This document shows positions 49,870 to 57,327 of a stretch of DNA of 64,000 bases, in pieces. The notes under the pieces are model-generated. The model was given only the letters and a program-made list of their open reading frames with translations, made no database searches and was not told the DNA's origin. Made by a program: the position numbers and the translations under genes. The stretch's first letter is position 1, and each line of letters begins with the position of its first letter. Location: assembly GCF_900169505.1 (NCBI RefSeq), contig NZ_LT827021.1, forward strand, positions 62,001-126,000. Reading direction: 5' to 3'. Source of the DNA: Arabiibacter massiliensis (GTDB lineage: Bacteria; Actinomycetota; Coriobacteriia; Coriobacteriales; Eggerthellaceae).

Positions 49870-50607
49870 ATGAAGCTGAAGGATATCGCCAGGCTCGCGT
49901 TCGGCACCGTGGGCGGCGCGATCGTGCTCACGACGGCCATCGCCGTGCCGTGCGCGTTCGCCGAGGAGGGCGTCACCACCATGGCCACCACCGCTCCGCT
50001 CAACCTGCGCGACGGGGCGAGCATCGATGCCAACATCGTGACCACCATGCCCCAGGGCACGTCGGTGCAGGTGTTCGGCATGACGGCCGACGGCTGGTAC
50101 GATGTGGAATACGACGGCCGGCGCGGCCATTGCTGGTACCAGTACCTGAACTTCGAGGGCACGGCCGAAGGCACCGTGCATGACGGCCATGTGACCGACA
50201 TGTACGCCACGGCGCCGCTCAACGTGCGCGCGCAGCCCAACACCGGAGCGCAGATCTACGGCTCGCTCGCCGAGGGGCAGTACGTGCCGGTGATCAGCAA
50301 GCACGACGGCTGGTTCAAGGTGAGCTTCAACGGCCAGGAGGCGTACTGCTACGGCGAGTACCTGGGCTTCGGCCAGACGGGTGCCGCGTGCCAGGCGACC
50401 CCGGCCGAGGACGTGTCGAACAGCCACATGAACGACCTCACCGCCACGGCGCCCTTGAACGTGCGCGCCGAGCCGAGCACCGACGCGCGCATCCTGGGGT
50501 CGTTCTCTGCCGGCGAGGTCGTGGGCACGATCTCGGTGGAAGGCGACTGGTACAAGGTGAAGTACGGCGATCAGGCGGGCTACTGCTACGGCGAGTACCT
50601 GAAGTAG
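49870..50607 (+). CDS. Secreted protein with three bacterial SH3 domains
   Basis: A 245-residue protein. A signal peptide (KLKDIARLAFGTVGGAIVLTTAIAVPCAFA) should be cut after residue ~32. Three SH3b repeats follow (~38-98, ~110-168, ~188-245), each with APLN(L/V)R near its start and a W-Y/F-x-V box; the last two end GYCYGEYL or AYCYGEYL. Such domains bind cell-wall peptides. No enzyme domain is present, so it may be a wall-binding or host-facing protein. ATG 49870 is 7 nt after AAGGAG. Confidence 0.85.
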   Translation: MKLKDIARLAFGTVGGAIVLTTAIAVPCAFAEEGVTTMATTAPLNLRDGASIDANIVTTMPQGTSVQVFGMTADGWYDVEYDGRRGHCWYQYLNFEGTAEGTVHDGHVTDMYATAPLNVRAQPNTGAQIYGSLAEGQYVPVISKHDGWFKVSFNGQEAYCYGEYLGFGQTGAACQATPAEDVSNSHMNDLTATAPLNVRAEPSTDARILGSFSAGEVVGTISVEGDWYKVKYGDQAGYCYGEYLK

Positions 50608-50668
50608 GCGTTCGCCGAAGCGTGCTAGAATGGGGGCCTTGTCAGCCTCGTTTCGAGAAAGGCCCCTC

Positions 50669-51748
50669 ATGAAGATAGCCGTCAGCTCCTGTCTGCTGGG
50701 AGAGCCGTGCCGCTACGACGGCCGGTCGTGCCCGGACGAGGCCGTGCGGTCGTTGCGCGACGTGTCGGGCGTCGAGCTGGTGCCCCTGTGCCCGGAGGAG
50801 CTGGGAGGACTGCCGACGCCGCGCATGCCGAGCGAGATCGTGACGGCCGAGCGCGCCCTGCGCGTCGTGGACGCCGAGGGGGCCGACGTGACGGACGCGT
50901 ACCTGGCGGGCGCGGCGAAGGCGGTGGAGCGGGCGCAGGAGCGGGGCTGCAGGCTGGCCGTGCTGAAGGCGAAGAGCCCGGCGTGCGGATGCGGGCGCAT
51001 CTACGACGGCGCGTTCTCGGGGACGCTCGTGCCGGGATACGGCGTGGCCGCCCGCGCGCTGCGGGAGGCGGGCGTGCGCACGGTGGACGAAGTGCTGCTC
51101 GCGGCGTGCCTGCGCGCGAGCGAGGCGCGCCGTCCGGGGCAGCCGGTGGCACTGCTCGCGGCGACGTCGGCGGAGTGCCCCGCGCTTGAGACCGGCCGGC
51201 TCGTGCTGCGCCCGCTTGCGTCCGGCGACATCGATGACGTGTTCGCCTACTGCAGCGATCCGGCCATCGGCCCCGACGCCGGATGGGCCCCGCACCGCAC
51301 GCGCGAGGACTCCCGGATGTTCGTGGAGGTGATCGCGCGCGAGCCGCATGTGTTCGGCGTGTTCGAGAAGACGGGCGAGGGGGCGACGGGGCCGTGCATC
51401 GGGTCGATCGGCCTCATCGCCGATCCGCAGCGGCGCAACGTGGACTGCCTCATGCTGGGCTACGCGCTCGCGCGCACGGCATGGGGGCGCGGCTACATGA
51501 CCGAGGCGTCGCGCGAGGTTGTGCGCTACGGCTTCGAGGAGCTGGGCCTGGGGATGATCTCGTGCACGCATTACTCGTTCAACGAGCGCTCGCGGCGCGT
51601 GATCGAGAAGGCGGGGTTCGTCCATGAGGGGACCCTCCACGCTGCCGAGGCCGCGCCCGACGGCATGCTGCAGGACCTTGAGACGTACTACCTCACGCGC
51701 GAGCGCTGGGTGTCGATGCAGGCCAGCTTGTCGATGAGCTTGCGGTAG
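50669..51748 (+). CDS. DUF523 domain fused to GNAT (RimJ/RimL-type) acetyltransferase
   Basis: A 359-residue fusion. Residues 1-~150 are DUF523: KIAVSSCLLGEPCRYDGRS, LVPLCPEELGGLPTPRMPSEI, LKAKSPACGCG, with cysteines suited to metal or cluster binding. Residues ~170-359 are a GNAT fold: LETGRLVLRPLASGDIDDVFAY, GYALARTAWGRGYMTEASREVVRYGFEELG, NERSRRVIEKAGFVHEGTL. Each domain normally occurs alone. The start is ATG 50669 after GAGAAAGG. Its 3' end overlaps the convergent Nudix gene by 61 nt. The substrate is unknown. Confidence 0.85.
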   Translation: MKIAVSSCLLGEPCRYDGRSCPDEAVRSLRDVSGVELVPLCPEELGGLPTPRMPSEIVTAERALRVVDAEGADVTDAYLAGAAKAVERAQERGCRLAVLKAKSPACGCGRIYDGAFSGTLVPGYGVAARALREAGVRTVDEVLLAACLRASEARRPGQPVALLAATSAECPALETGRLVLRPLASGDIDDVFAYCSDPAIGPDAGWAPHRTREDSRMFVEVIAREPHVFGVFEKTGEGATGPCIGSIGLIADPQRRNVDCLMLGYALARTAWGRGYMTEASREVVRYGFEELGLGMISCTHYSFNERSRRVIEKAGFVHEGTLHAAEAAPDGMLQDLETYYLTRERWVSMQASLSMSLR

Positions 51749-52281
51749 ACGCGCTCGCGGATCCAGGGCTCGTTCGAGGCGGCGAGGGCGTCGTCGAGGC
51801 TGAACCAGCGCACGCCGCCGTTCTCGTCGGGCTTGGCGCGCAAGGGGGCGTCGGGCGAGGCTACGGCCAGGTAGGTGACGTTGAGGTGCAGGTGCGAGCC
51901 CACGTAGCGGCCGCGCTTCTCGTGCCCGTCCACGGTGAGCACCTCGAGCGAGAAGATGCCGCCCGGCCCGCACGAGTCGACGAGCCGCGCGTCGGCGACG
52001 CCCGTCTCCTCCTCGAGCTCGCGCAGGGCGACGCGGGCGAGGTCGCGCTCGCCGTCTGCGTGGCCGCCGATCCAGCTCCACGAGTCGTAGAGGTTGTGGT
52101 AGACCATGAGCGTGCGCGCCTTGGCGGGATCCACCGTCCAGGCGGAGCACGTCATATGCGCGAGCGACGTGCGCTCGAACACGTGCGGGTCGCGTTCGAG
52201 CTGCCGCAGGATGACCGCGCGGTCGGCTTCCTCCTGCTCGTTGAACGGCCGGTAGGCGCGTATGTCGTCGATGAGTGCCAT
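51688..52281 (-). CDS. Nudix hydrolase
   Basis: A 197-residue protein with a complete Nudix box GGHADGERDLARVALRELEEETGV (residues ~91-114) inside the fold. VYHNLYDSWSWIGGH before it and HLHLNVTYLAV after it are typical of the 8-oxo-dGTPase/ADP-ribose group; the substrate cannot be fixed. The start is ATG 52281. There is no ribosome site, but TACAAT lies at 52293-52288 on this strand, only 6 nt before the ATG, so the mRNA may be leaderless. Confidence 0.88.
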   Translation of the reverse strand: MALIDDIRAYRPFNEQEEADRAVILRQLERDPHVFERTSLAHMTCSAWTVDPAKARTLMVYHNLYDSWSWIGGHADGERDLARVALRELEEETGVADARLVDSCGPGGIFSLEVLTVDGHEKRGRYVGSHLHLNVTYLAVASPDAPLRAKPDENGGVRWFSLDDALAASNEPWIRERVYRKLIDKLACIDTQRSRVR

Positions 52282-52287
52282 GGAGGC

Positions 52288-52293
52288 ATTGTA
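52288..52293 (-). promoter_or_regulatory. -10 of the Nudix gene (leaderless type)
   Basis: TACAAT on the minus strand ends 6 nt before the ATG at 52281, so transcription would start at or next to the start codon. Confidence 0.5.
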
Positions 52294-52383
52294 CGCGGTC
52301 GGCGATGCCGGGGCAACGGGAGCTTCGCAGCCTTTCATCCGCGCCCGAGGCCGGGACGGCGCAGGGCGCAGCAGAATCTCAGA

Positions 52384-52551
52384 TTCGTGGCGGTTTTTTC
52401 GCTAATCGATCATTTGGAGGCGTCGGATTCCGCCCCGGCGCGGCCACCGGCCCCACGCCCGTGCATCGCCCCAGTTCAGCTAGGCGGCGTTTTTCGCGTC
52501 CGTCCCGACGGTGCTAGGCGATGATCGATTAGCGTCAAAAACTGCCACGAA
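52384..52551. mobile_element. MITE-like element with inverted terminal repeats
   Basis: The ends TTCGTGGC...CGCTAATCGATCAT (52384-52413) and their imperfect reverse complement (52521-52551) enclose ~107 bp without a coding frame. The trinucleotide AGA lies on both sides (52381-52383 and 52552-52554), as a 3-bp target duplication would. It fills much of the 358-bp gap between the Nudix and HipA-like genes. A solo end of the same family is at 11529-11550. Confidence 0.55.
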
Positions 52552-52594
52552 AGACCGGTTCGCGTGCGCGCAGGGTCGGGCCGGCGGGAGCCCC

Positions 52595-52604
52595 GGGGGG
52601 GGGG
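52595..52604. repeat. Homopolymeric tract G10 upstream of the HipA-like gene
   Basis: Ten G, ending 22 bases before the -10 (52627), so the tract reaches the -35 position. Length changes here would alter promoter geometry, not a reading frame. Confidence 0.85.
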
Positions 52605-52623
52605 CGTGGATGCGCTGCCCTCA

Positions 52624-52632
52624 TGCTACAAT
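52624..52632 (+). promoter_or_regulatory. Extended -10 of the HipA-like gene (leaderless type)
   Basis: TGCTACAAT: extended TG, one base, TACAAT, 7 nt before the ATG at 52640. The start codon would be about +1. Confidence 0.6.
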
Positions 52633-52639
52633 TGCACCT

Positions 52640-53884
52640 ATGATACGCGAGAGCGACATATACGAGCTGCGGTTGTTCGATCAGGTGCTGATCGTCTTCC
52701 GCATGTCGCGCGGCGAATACGGCGATCTTTCGGTCGAAGTGCTCTCGACCGATTCGTCAGCCAATCGCCTCCTTCCGCTCTCGTTCGCCGGCGAGGCGAC
52801 CGATGAGCGTCTCTTCGAATGGATCCGCCGGCGCCGCATCCCGAAGAACCGCGCCTATGTCGACGAGATCCTCAAGTCATGCGGTATCGAATCCGACGAC
52901 GCGAAATCGATCATCGACGTGAGCAAGGGCCTCTCGCTCAACGACTCCTACTGGGTCGTCCCCCAGGGTCTCGAGGGCACGTTCGCCGAATGGAACCTCT
53001 ACGAGAACGAGATGAGCACGGCCCTGCAACTCGTCGCGTACACGGGGGTCGCCTCCGACGCGCTCGCCGACGGCGGCATCCCGAGCGAGCTCACCAACAG
53101 CGGCATGTTCCCCAAAGCGTGGCGCGCGAGGGGGTCTAAGCGCTTCCTGTACAAAGCCGGCCACCTGTTCGAGGGCGCGAACGTGGGCAAGGAGCCCTAT
53201 TCGGAATACCTCGCTTCGCAGATCGCGTACCGCATAGGTATCGACGCGGTTCCGTACGATCTGGCGTTGTGGAGAGGGAAGCTCTGCTCGACCTGCGAGC
53301 TGTTCTGTTCGAAGGATGTAGCGTTCGTTCCCTTCGGCTTCGCGGTTTCCTCCGAGCGCTTCAAGAACATGAACCTGCGCGAGGCGCTCGCGTATTTCGC
53401 GGGTCTCGGCGAGGGGGAGCTTGAGAAGTTCAAGTCGATGCTCGTGTTCGATGCGCTCATCTGCAACGAGGACCGCCACATGGGAAACTACGGCGTGCTG
53501 CGCGACGGCTCCACGGGCGTCGTGCAGGGGATGGCGCCGCTGTTCGACCACAATATGGCGCTGTTCGCGGGGGCGATGCCCGACGAGCTGAACGTGGGCG
53601 CGATGATGGGGAAGGCCTCGATCGGCCGTGGCGCGTTCGCCCCCTCGCTCGACGAGCAGGCAGCCCTCGTGATCGGCCCCGTGCAGAAGCAGCAGCTGGA
53701 AAGACTCGACGGATTCGCGTTCGAGCGACACTCGGTCATGGACGAGTTCGAGGAAGGCGATACCCGCAACTTCTTCAGCGACGAGCGCATAAGTATCCTG
53801 AACGATTACGTGGCTCGCCGTGCCGAGACGCTTCTTGCGCTGCCGACCGTTGATCCTGAGAAGATATTGGGAGATATCGGGTAA
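52640..53884 (+). CDS. HipA-like serine/threonine kinase (CtkA type)
   Basis: A 414-residue kinase-fold protein. A candidate ATP lysine is in KRFLYKAGH (Lys172), the catalytic loop is NEDRHMGN (Asp278), and the metal-binding loop is PLFDHN (Asp303). SELTNSGMFPKAW before the lysine is typical of solitary HipA-like kinases. No HipB-type antitoxin gene is adjacent, unlike hipBA. The start is ATG 52640, preceded by an extended -10 and no ribosome site; a longer in-frame reading from 52511 would run through the G10 tract and is not supported. The stop TAA overlaps the candidate -10 of the next RNA. Confidence 0.82.
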   Translation: MIRESDIYELRLFDQVLIVFRMSRGEYGDLSVEVLSTDSSANRLLPLSFAGEATDERLFEWIRRRRIPKNRAYVDEILKSCGIESDDAKSIIDVSKGLSLNDSYWVVPQGLEGTFAEWNLYENEMSTALQLVAYTGVASDALADGGIPSELTNSGMFPKAWRARGSKRFLYKAGHLFEGANVGKEPYSEYLASQIAYRIGIDAVPYDLALWRGKLCSTCELFCSKDVAFVPFGFAVSSERFKNMNLREALAYFAGLGEGELEKFKSMLVFDALICNEDRHMGNYGVLRDGSTGVVQGMAPLFDHNMALFAGAMPDELNVGAMMGKASIGRGAFAPSLDEQAALVIGPVQKQQLERLDGFAFERHSVMDEFEEGDTRNFFSDERISILNDYVARRAETLLALPTVDPEKILGDIG

Positions 53885-53893
53885 ACTGTCTTT

Positions 53894-53979
53894 GTCGCAC
53901 TTTTGGTGCGTGGATTGAAACATTTGTTTGTTGATTATGGTAGCGCGAGGGTCAACGCGATTGCGTTGACCCTCGCGCT
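53894..53979 (+). ncRNA. Candidate solo-repeat guide RNA (CreR/CreA-like)
   Basis: 53894-53921 is a 28-nt degenerate type I-C repeat: hairpin CGCAC-TTTTG-GTGCG followed by TGGATTGAAAC. The last 11 nt match the array handle CGGGTTGAAAC at 9 of 11 positions. The next 19 nt, ATTTGTTTGTTGATTATGG (53922-53940), match the minus strand at 54032-54014 with 17 identities; mismatches are at positions 6 and 10. A perfect 17-bp hairpin with GATT loop (53942-53979) ends the unit. A TAAACT at 53882-53887 would start RNA at the first repeat base. The sequence facts are direct; function as a Cascade guide is inferred. Confidence 0.6.
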
Positions 53980-53993
53980 GTGGTATTGTGTGC

Positions 53994-54022
53994 TTGTCAA
54001 AGAGCAAAAATGTCCATAATCA
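53994..54022 (+). promoter_or_regulatory. Promoter of the small HTH gene
   Basis: TTGTCA (53994-53999) with CATAAT at 54015-54020 (15-base spacer) or TAATCA at 54017-54022 (17-base spacer). Either -10 lies inside the stretch matched by the candidate guide RNA. Confidence 0.5.
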
Positions 54023-54035
54023 CCAATCAAATGAA
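54014..54035 (-). promoter_or_regulatory. Candidate partial protospacer with TTC PAM
   Basis: Read on the minus strand: TTC (54035-54033) followed by ATTTGATTGGTGATTATGG (54032-54014). TTC is the known type I-C PAM. The match to the solo-repeat spacer is 17 of 19 and then ends, which would favour binding over cleavage. It covers the -10 and touches the ribosome site of the HTH gene. Confidence 0.6.
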
Positions 54036-54042
54036 GGAAATT

Positions 54043-54210
54043 ATGGCGAACACACTTGTTGATACCAATGATGCCGCCAAGTTGCTTAATCTTTCGGCTC
54101 GCCGAATGCGACAGCTTGCTTTAGACGGTAATGTAAAAGCCGAAAAAATCGGAAACTGTTGGGCTTTTGACATTGAAGATCTCAAGAGATACCGAAATTT
54201 AGAACAATAA
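54043..54210 (+). CDS. Small excisionase/MerR-like HTH DNA-binding protein upstream of cas3
   Basis: A 55-residue protein. VDTNDAAKLLNLSARRMRQLALDGNVKAEKIGNCWAFDIEDLKRYR is the short winged-helix of excisionase-type proteins. ATG 54043 follows AAGGA; in-frame ATGs at 54010 and 54031 are possible alternatives but would lie in the promoter or leader. It is AT-rich against its surroundings. It sits between the candidate guide RNA, which matches its promoter, and cas3, 99 bp away. A regulator of the cas operon is a reasonable guess, not shown. Confidence 0.7.
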   Translation: MANTLVDTNDAAKLLNLSARRMRQLALDGNVKAEKIGNCWAFDIEDLKRYRNLEQ

Positions 54211-54266
54211 CAATTTCTTTTTCTCGCTTGACCCGATAGTGGGACATGCGATGAAAAAGGAAAGTA

Positions 54267-54272
54267 TATAAT
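54267..54272 (+). promoter_or_regulatory. -10 of the cas operon
   Basis: Perfect TATAAT, 37 nt before the cas3 start, in the AT-rich 99-bp gap. No good -35 at standard spacing, which would fit an activator-dependent promoter. Confidence 0.5.
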
Positions 54273-54309
54273 CATTCTATTGCTAAACATTTCAATGAAT
54301 GGGTGTCCC

Positions 54310-56607
54310 ATGACCGAGTACTACGCGCATACCGGTTCTGATCCTGATGACGTTTCCACGTGGCAGACGCTTTCGGAGCATGTGAACGAGGTGGCACGAC
54401 GGGCCGAGACGTTCTCGGAGAAGTTCGGCATGGGGATATGGGGTCGCGTGCTGGGATTGCTGCATGACGCGGGAAAGGTGAGCGTCGGATTCCGGAAGCG
54501 TTTGGAGGGCGGCAAGTCGGTCGATCATTCGACGGCGGGAGCGAAGGTCGCTATCGAGCGATACGGAATGTGCGGGCAATTCATGGCCTACGCGCTCTGC
54601 GGCCACCACGGAGGGCTGCCTAACGGCAAAATTTGGTCGGAATGCCCGCGTTCCCTGATGGGATCCTTGCGCAAGCCGCTCAAAGATCGCCTCGACAGTG
54701 AGGTCGAACCGTACGATGCCTTCTTCGAACTAGTAGAAGCGGGGGAAGTCAGCCTTCCCGACCTTGCGCAGTTAGGGGCTCCTATTCGCTCTGGGCGAAC
54801 GTTCGAGGGTACTGCACGCAAGGCGTTCTCGATGTTCGTACTGGAGCATTTCATATATTCCAGCCTGGTCGATGCTGATTACCTGGACACCGAGCGCTTC
54901 ATGACGCCCGAGGCCGCGGAAGCGCGCGAGGCGCGGGAACTCGCCAGCATGGAAGAACTCCTGGTGAAGCTCGAAAGCCACATGACTGAACTCATGGGCA
55001 AGGCAAGCGATACGCCGGTCAATCGAGCACGCCGCTCGGTGTACGAGGATTGCCTCGCAACCGCCGTGCGGCCTTCCGGACTCTACACTATGACGGTGCC
55101 GACCGGCGGCGGCAAGACGCTCAGCTCGCTGGCCTTCGCCTTGCAGCATGCGGTTGAACAGGGGATGGAACGGGTCATCGTGGCCATACCCTATACCAGC
55201 ATCGTCGAACAGACGGCCGCCACGCTCAAAGCCGTCTTCGGAGCGGCGAACGTGCTGGAGCACCACTCCAACTACGACTTCCGCGACCTCGACGGCGAGG
55301 AGAAAGTCAAGCAGCGCCTCGCCGTCCAGAACTGGGACGCGCCCATCGTGGTGACGACGAACGTGCAGCTGTTCGAGTCGCTCTTCTCGAACAAGCCGGG
55401 CAAGAGCCGCAAGGTGCATAACATTGCGCGAAGCGTCATCATCCTCGACGAGGCGCAGACGCTTCCCGACGAGCTGCTCAAGCCCTCGCTCGCCATGCTC
55501 GAGGAGTTGGTGGCGGGTTACGGCGCGAGCGTCGTGCTGTGCACGGCCACGCAGCCGGCGCTCGAAGGGCTCTGGCCGTTCGGTGCCGAGCCGCGCGAGA
55601 TCGTGCAGCGCCGCGACTCGTTCGACGAGGCGTTCGGCGGGCGGGTGGCCTACGAGTCGCTCGGCACGATAGAGGAGGTTAACCTCGTTGATTGCATCGT
55701 CGACTGCCACGAAGTGCTCTGCGTGGTGGGTACGCGCGGCCTCGCTCGCACTATCTACGACGATGTGGTAGCTCGGGCAGTGGAGCGTGGTGACCTTTCG
55801 GACGCCAAGCGCGCGTTCGACAAGGGGTTCTTCCATCTGAGCGCTTTCATGATCCCGGCCCACCGCAGCGCCATGCTCGAGCGCATCCGCAAGCGCCTGA
55901 GCGACAAGGAGCGTTGCGTGGTCGTGTCCACGCAGCTCGTGGAAGCGGGCGTGGACGTCGATTTCCCCGAGGTGTACCGCGAGCTCGCAGGGCTCGACTC
56001 CGTCGTGCAGGCCGCCGGGCGCTGCAACCGCGAAGGACGCCTGCCGGGCGCGGGCACGGTGCACGTGTTCGAGTTGTCCATCGACGGCGAGCGGCAGAAG
56101 ACGGAAACGTGGCTCGAGAAGATGAAGGGCATCGCCCGCGACGTGGTCCGCGAAAACGGCGGGAAAGTCGACGAGGGGTTGATTCCCACGTTCTTTAAAA
56201 CGCGCTACGACTCCGAATGCCTCGACGCCAAAGGCATCTTCCAAAAAACGGCCACGAAGGACCTGATCTTGGACGGATTCAAAACCATGCCGTTCGAGCA
56301 GTGCGCCCTGGATTACCGCATCATCGAAGATGATTCCGTCCCCGTGTTCGTGCCGTGGGGCGTCGAAGGGCGCGCGCTCCTCAAGGAGCTGCTCGGAAGC
56401 GAGAGCCCTGCGGGCATGGCCATGCGCCTGCAGCGGTTCAGCGTGGGGGTGCCCATCTGGAACATCGATAAGTATAAAAAAGCAGGCGCCGTTGAAGAGC
56501 TTGAGCCGTTCCTCATCTTGAAAGAGGATGGTTGCCGATCCTTCTACCGGGAGGATGTGGGGCTGGTCGCGGTGGGAGAGGAGGCTCTCGAGCTGCTGAG
56601 CTGCTGA
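54310..56607 (+). CDS. cas3: CRISPR-associated helicase/nuclease Cas3 (type I-C)
   Basis: A 765-residue effector nuclease. The N-terminal HD domain has the HD pair in LLHDAGKVSVGF (His52, Asp53) and CGHHGGLPNG. The SF2 helicase has TVPTGGGKTLSSLAFAL (Lys269), ILDEAQTLPDE (Asp380), CTATQPAL and VQAAGRCNREGR. It degrades target DNA after recruitment by Cascade. The start is ATG 54310 (MTEYYAHTG); ribosome site weak. The in-frame upstream codons from 54280 lack support. It is first in cas3-5-8-7-4-1-2. Confidence 0.95.
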   Translation: MTEYYAHTGSDPDDVSTWQTLSEHVNEVARRAETFSEKFGMGIWGRVLGLLHDAGKVSVGFRKRLEGGKSVDHSTAGAKVAIERYGMCGQFMAYALCGHHGGLPNGKIWSECPRSLMGSLRKPLKDRLDSEVEPYDAFFELVEAGEVSLPDLAQLGAPIRSGRTFEGTARKAFSMFVLEHFIYSSLVDADYLDTERFMTPEAAEAREARELASMEELLVKLESHMTELMGKASDTPVNRARRSVYEDCLATAVRPSGLYTMTVPTGGGKTLSSLAFALQHAVEQGMERVIVAIPYTSIVEQTAATLKAVFGAANVLEHHSNYDFRDLDGEEKVKQRLAVQNWDAPIVVTTNVQLFESLFSNKPGKSRKVHNIARSVIILDEAQTLPDELLKPSLAMLEELVAGYGASVVLCTATQPALEGLWPFGAEPREIVQRRDSFDEAFGGRVAYESLGTIEEVNLVDCIVDCHEVLCVVGTRGLARTIYDDVVARAVERGDLSDAKRAFDKGFFHLSAFMIPAHRSAMLERIRKRLSDKERCVVVSTQLVEAGVDVDFPEVYRELAGLDSVVQAAGRCNREGRLPGAGTVHVFELSIDGERQKTETWLEKMKGIARDVVRENGGKVDEGLIPTFFKTRYDSECLDAKGIFQKTATKDLILDGFKTMPFEQCALDYRIIEDDSVPVFVPWGVEGRALLKELLGSESPAGMAMRLQRFSVGVPIWNIDKYKKAGAVEELEPFLILKEDGCRSFYREDVGLVAVGEEALELLSC

Positions 56608-56661
56608 TACAGGGGCCGCCCTTGCGAGCGCGGCCAGGACGAGAGAGGAAGGAGGTTCGAT

Positions 56662-57327
56662 ATGGGATATGGCATCAAGGTGCTTGCGCAAGGCCCCCGG
56701 GCGTGTTTTACGCGACCCGAGATGAAGGCCGAGCGCGTCAGCTACGACGCCATCACGCCGTCGGCGGCGCGCGGGCTTATCGAGGCCGTGTACTGGAAGC
56801 CGGCGATCCGCTGGCACATCGACCGTATCGAGGTGCTCAACGAGATACGCTTCGACACATTCAGGCGCAACGAGCTGGGCGGCAAGCTGAGCTACCGCAA
56901 CGCCAAAGGCGCCATGGAGCGCGGCGAGGAGGTGTACGCGACCGCCAACGACGACCGCCAGCAGCGCGCGACGATGTATTTGAAGGATGTCGCATACCTG
57001 ATCGACGCCCATTTCGCGTTGACGGAGCAGGCGGGGGAGGACGATACGGTGGAGAAGCACTACAACATCGCCCTGCGCCGCCTGCGCAAGGGGCAGTGCT
57101 TCAACCAGCCTTACTTCGGCTGCCGCGAGTTCCCCGCCGACGTGTCGCTTGTGGAGGGCACGGAAGAGCGTCCCGCGTCGTTCTACGCCGGCTCCGGCGA
57201 GCGGGACCTGGGGTTCATGCTGTTCGACATCGACTTCGATCATGACATGGAACCCCAGTTCTTCCGCGCCTCGATGCGCGACGGCGTGATCGACGTCGCC
57301 CGCGCGCGCGAGGCGGTGGTCAGATGA
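56662..57327 (+). CDS. cas5c: Cas5c (Cas5d), pre-crRNA processing ribonuclease
   Basis: A 221-residue RAMP protein. In type I-C, Cas5 cuts the repeat RNA in place of Cas6 and caps the 5' handle. Tyr44 (AVYWKP) and the Lys132-His133 pair (VEKHYNIALRRL) are at the positions expected for the catalytic residues known from the family. ATG 56662 follows GGAAGGAGG. It overlaps cas8c by 4 nt. Confidence 0.94.
   Translation: MGYGIKVLAQGPRACFTRPEMKAERVSYDAITPSAARGLIEAVYWKPAIRWHIDRIEVLNEIRFDTFRRNELGGKLSYRNAKGAMERGEEVYATANDDRQQRATMYLKDVAYLIDAHFALTEQAGEDDTVEKHYNIALRRLRKGQCFNQPYFGCREFPADVSLVEGTEERPASFYAGSGERDLGFMLFDIDFDHDMEPQFFRASMRDGVIDVARAREAVVR

Noticed and set aside
52511..52639. N-terminal extension of the HipA-like protein through the G10 tract
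   Set aside because: The extension is low-complexity, has no ribosome site and crosses the promoter; ATG 52640 is better supported.
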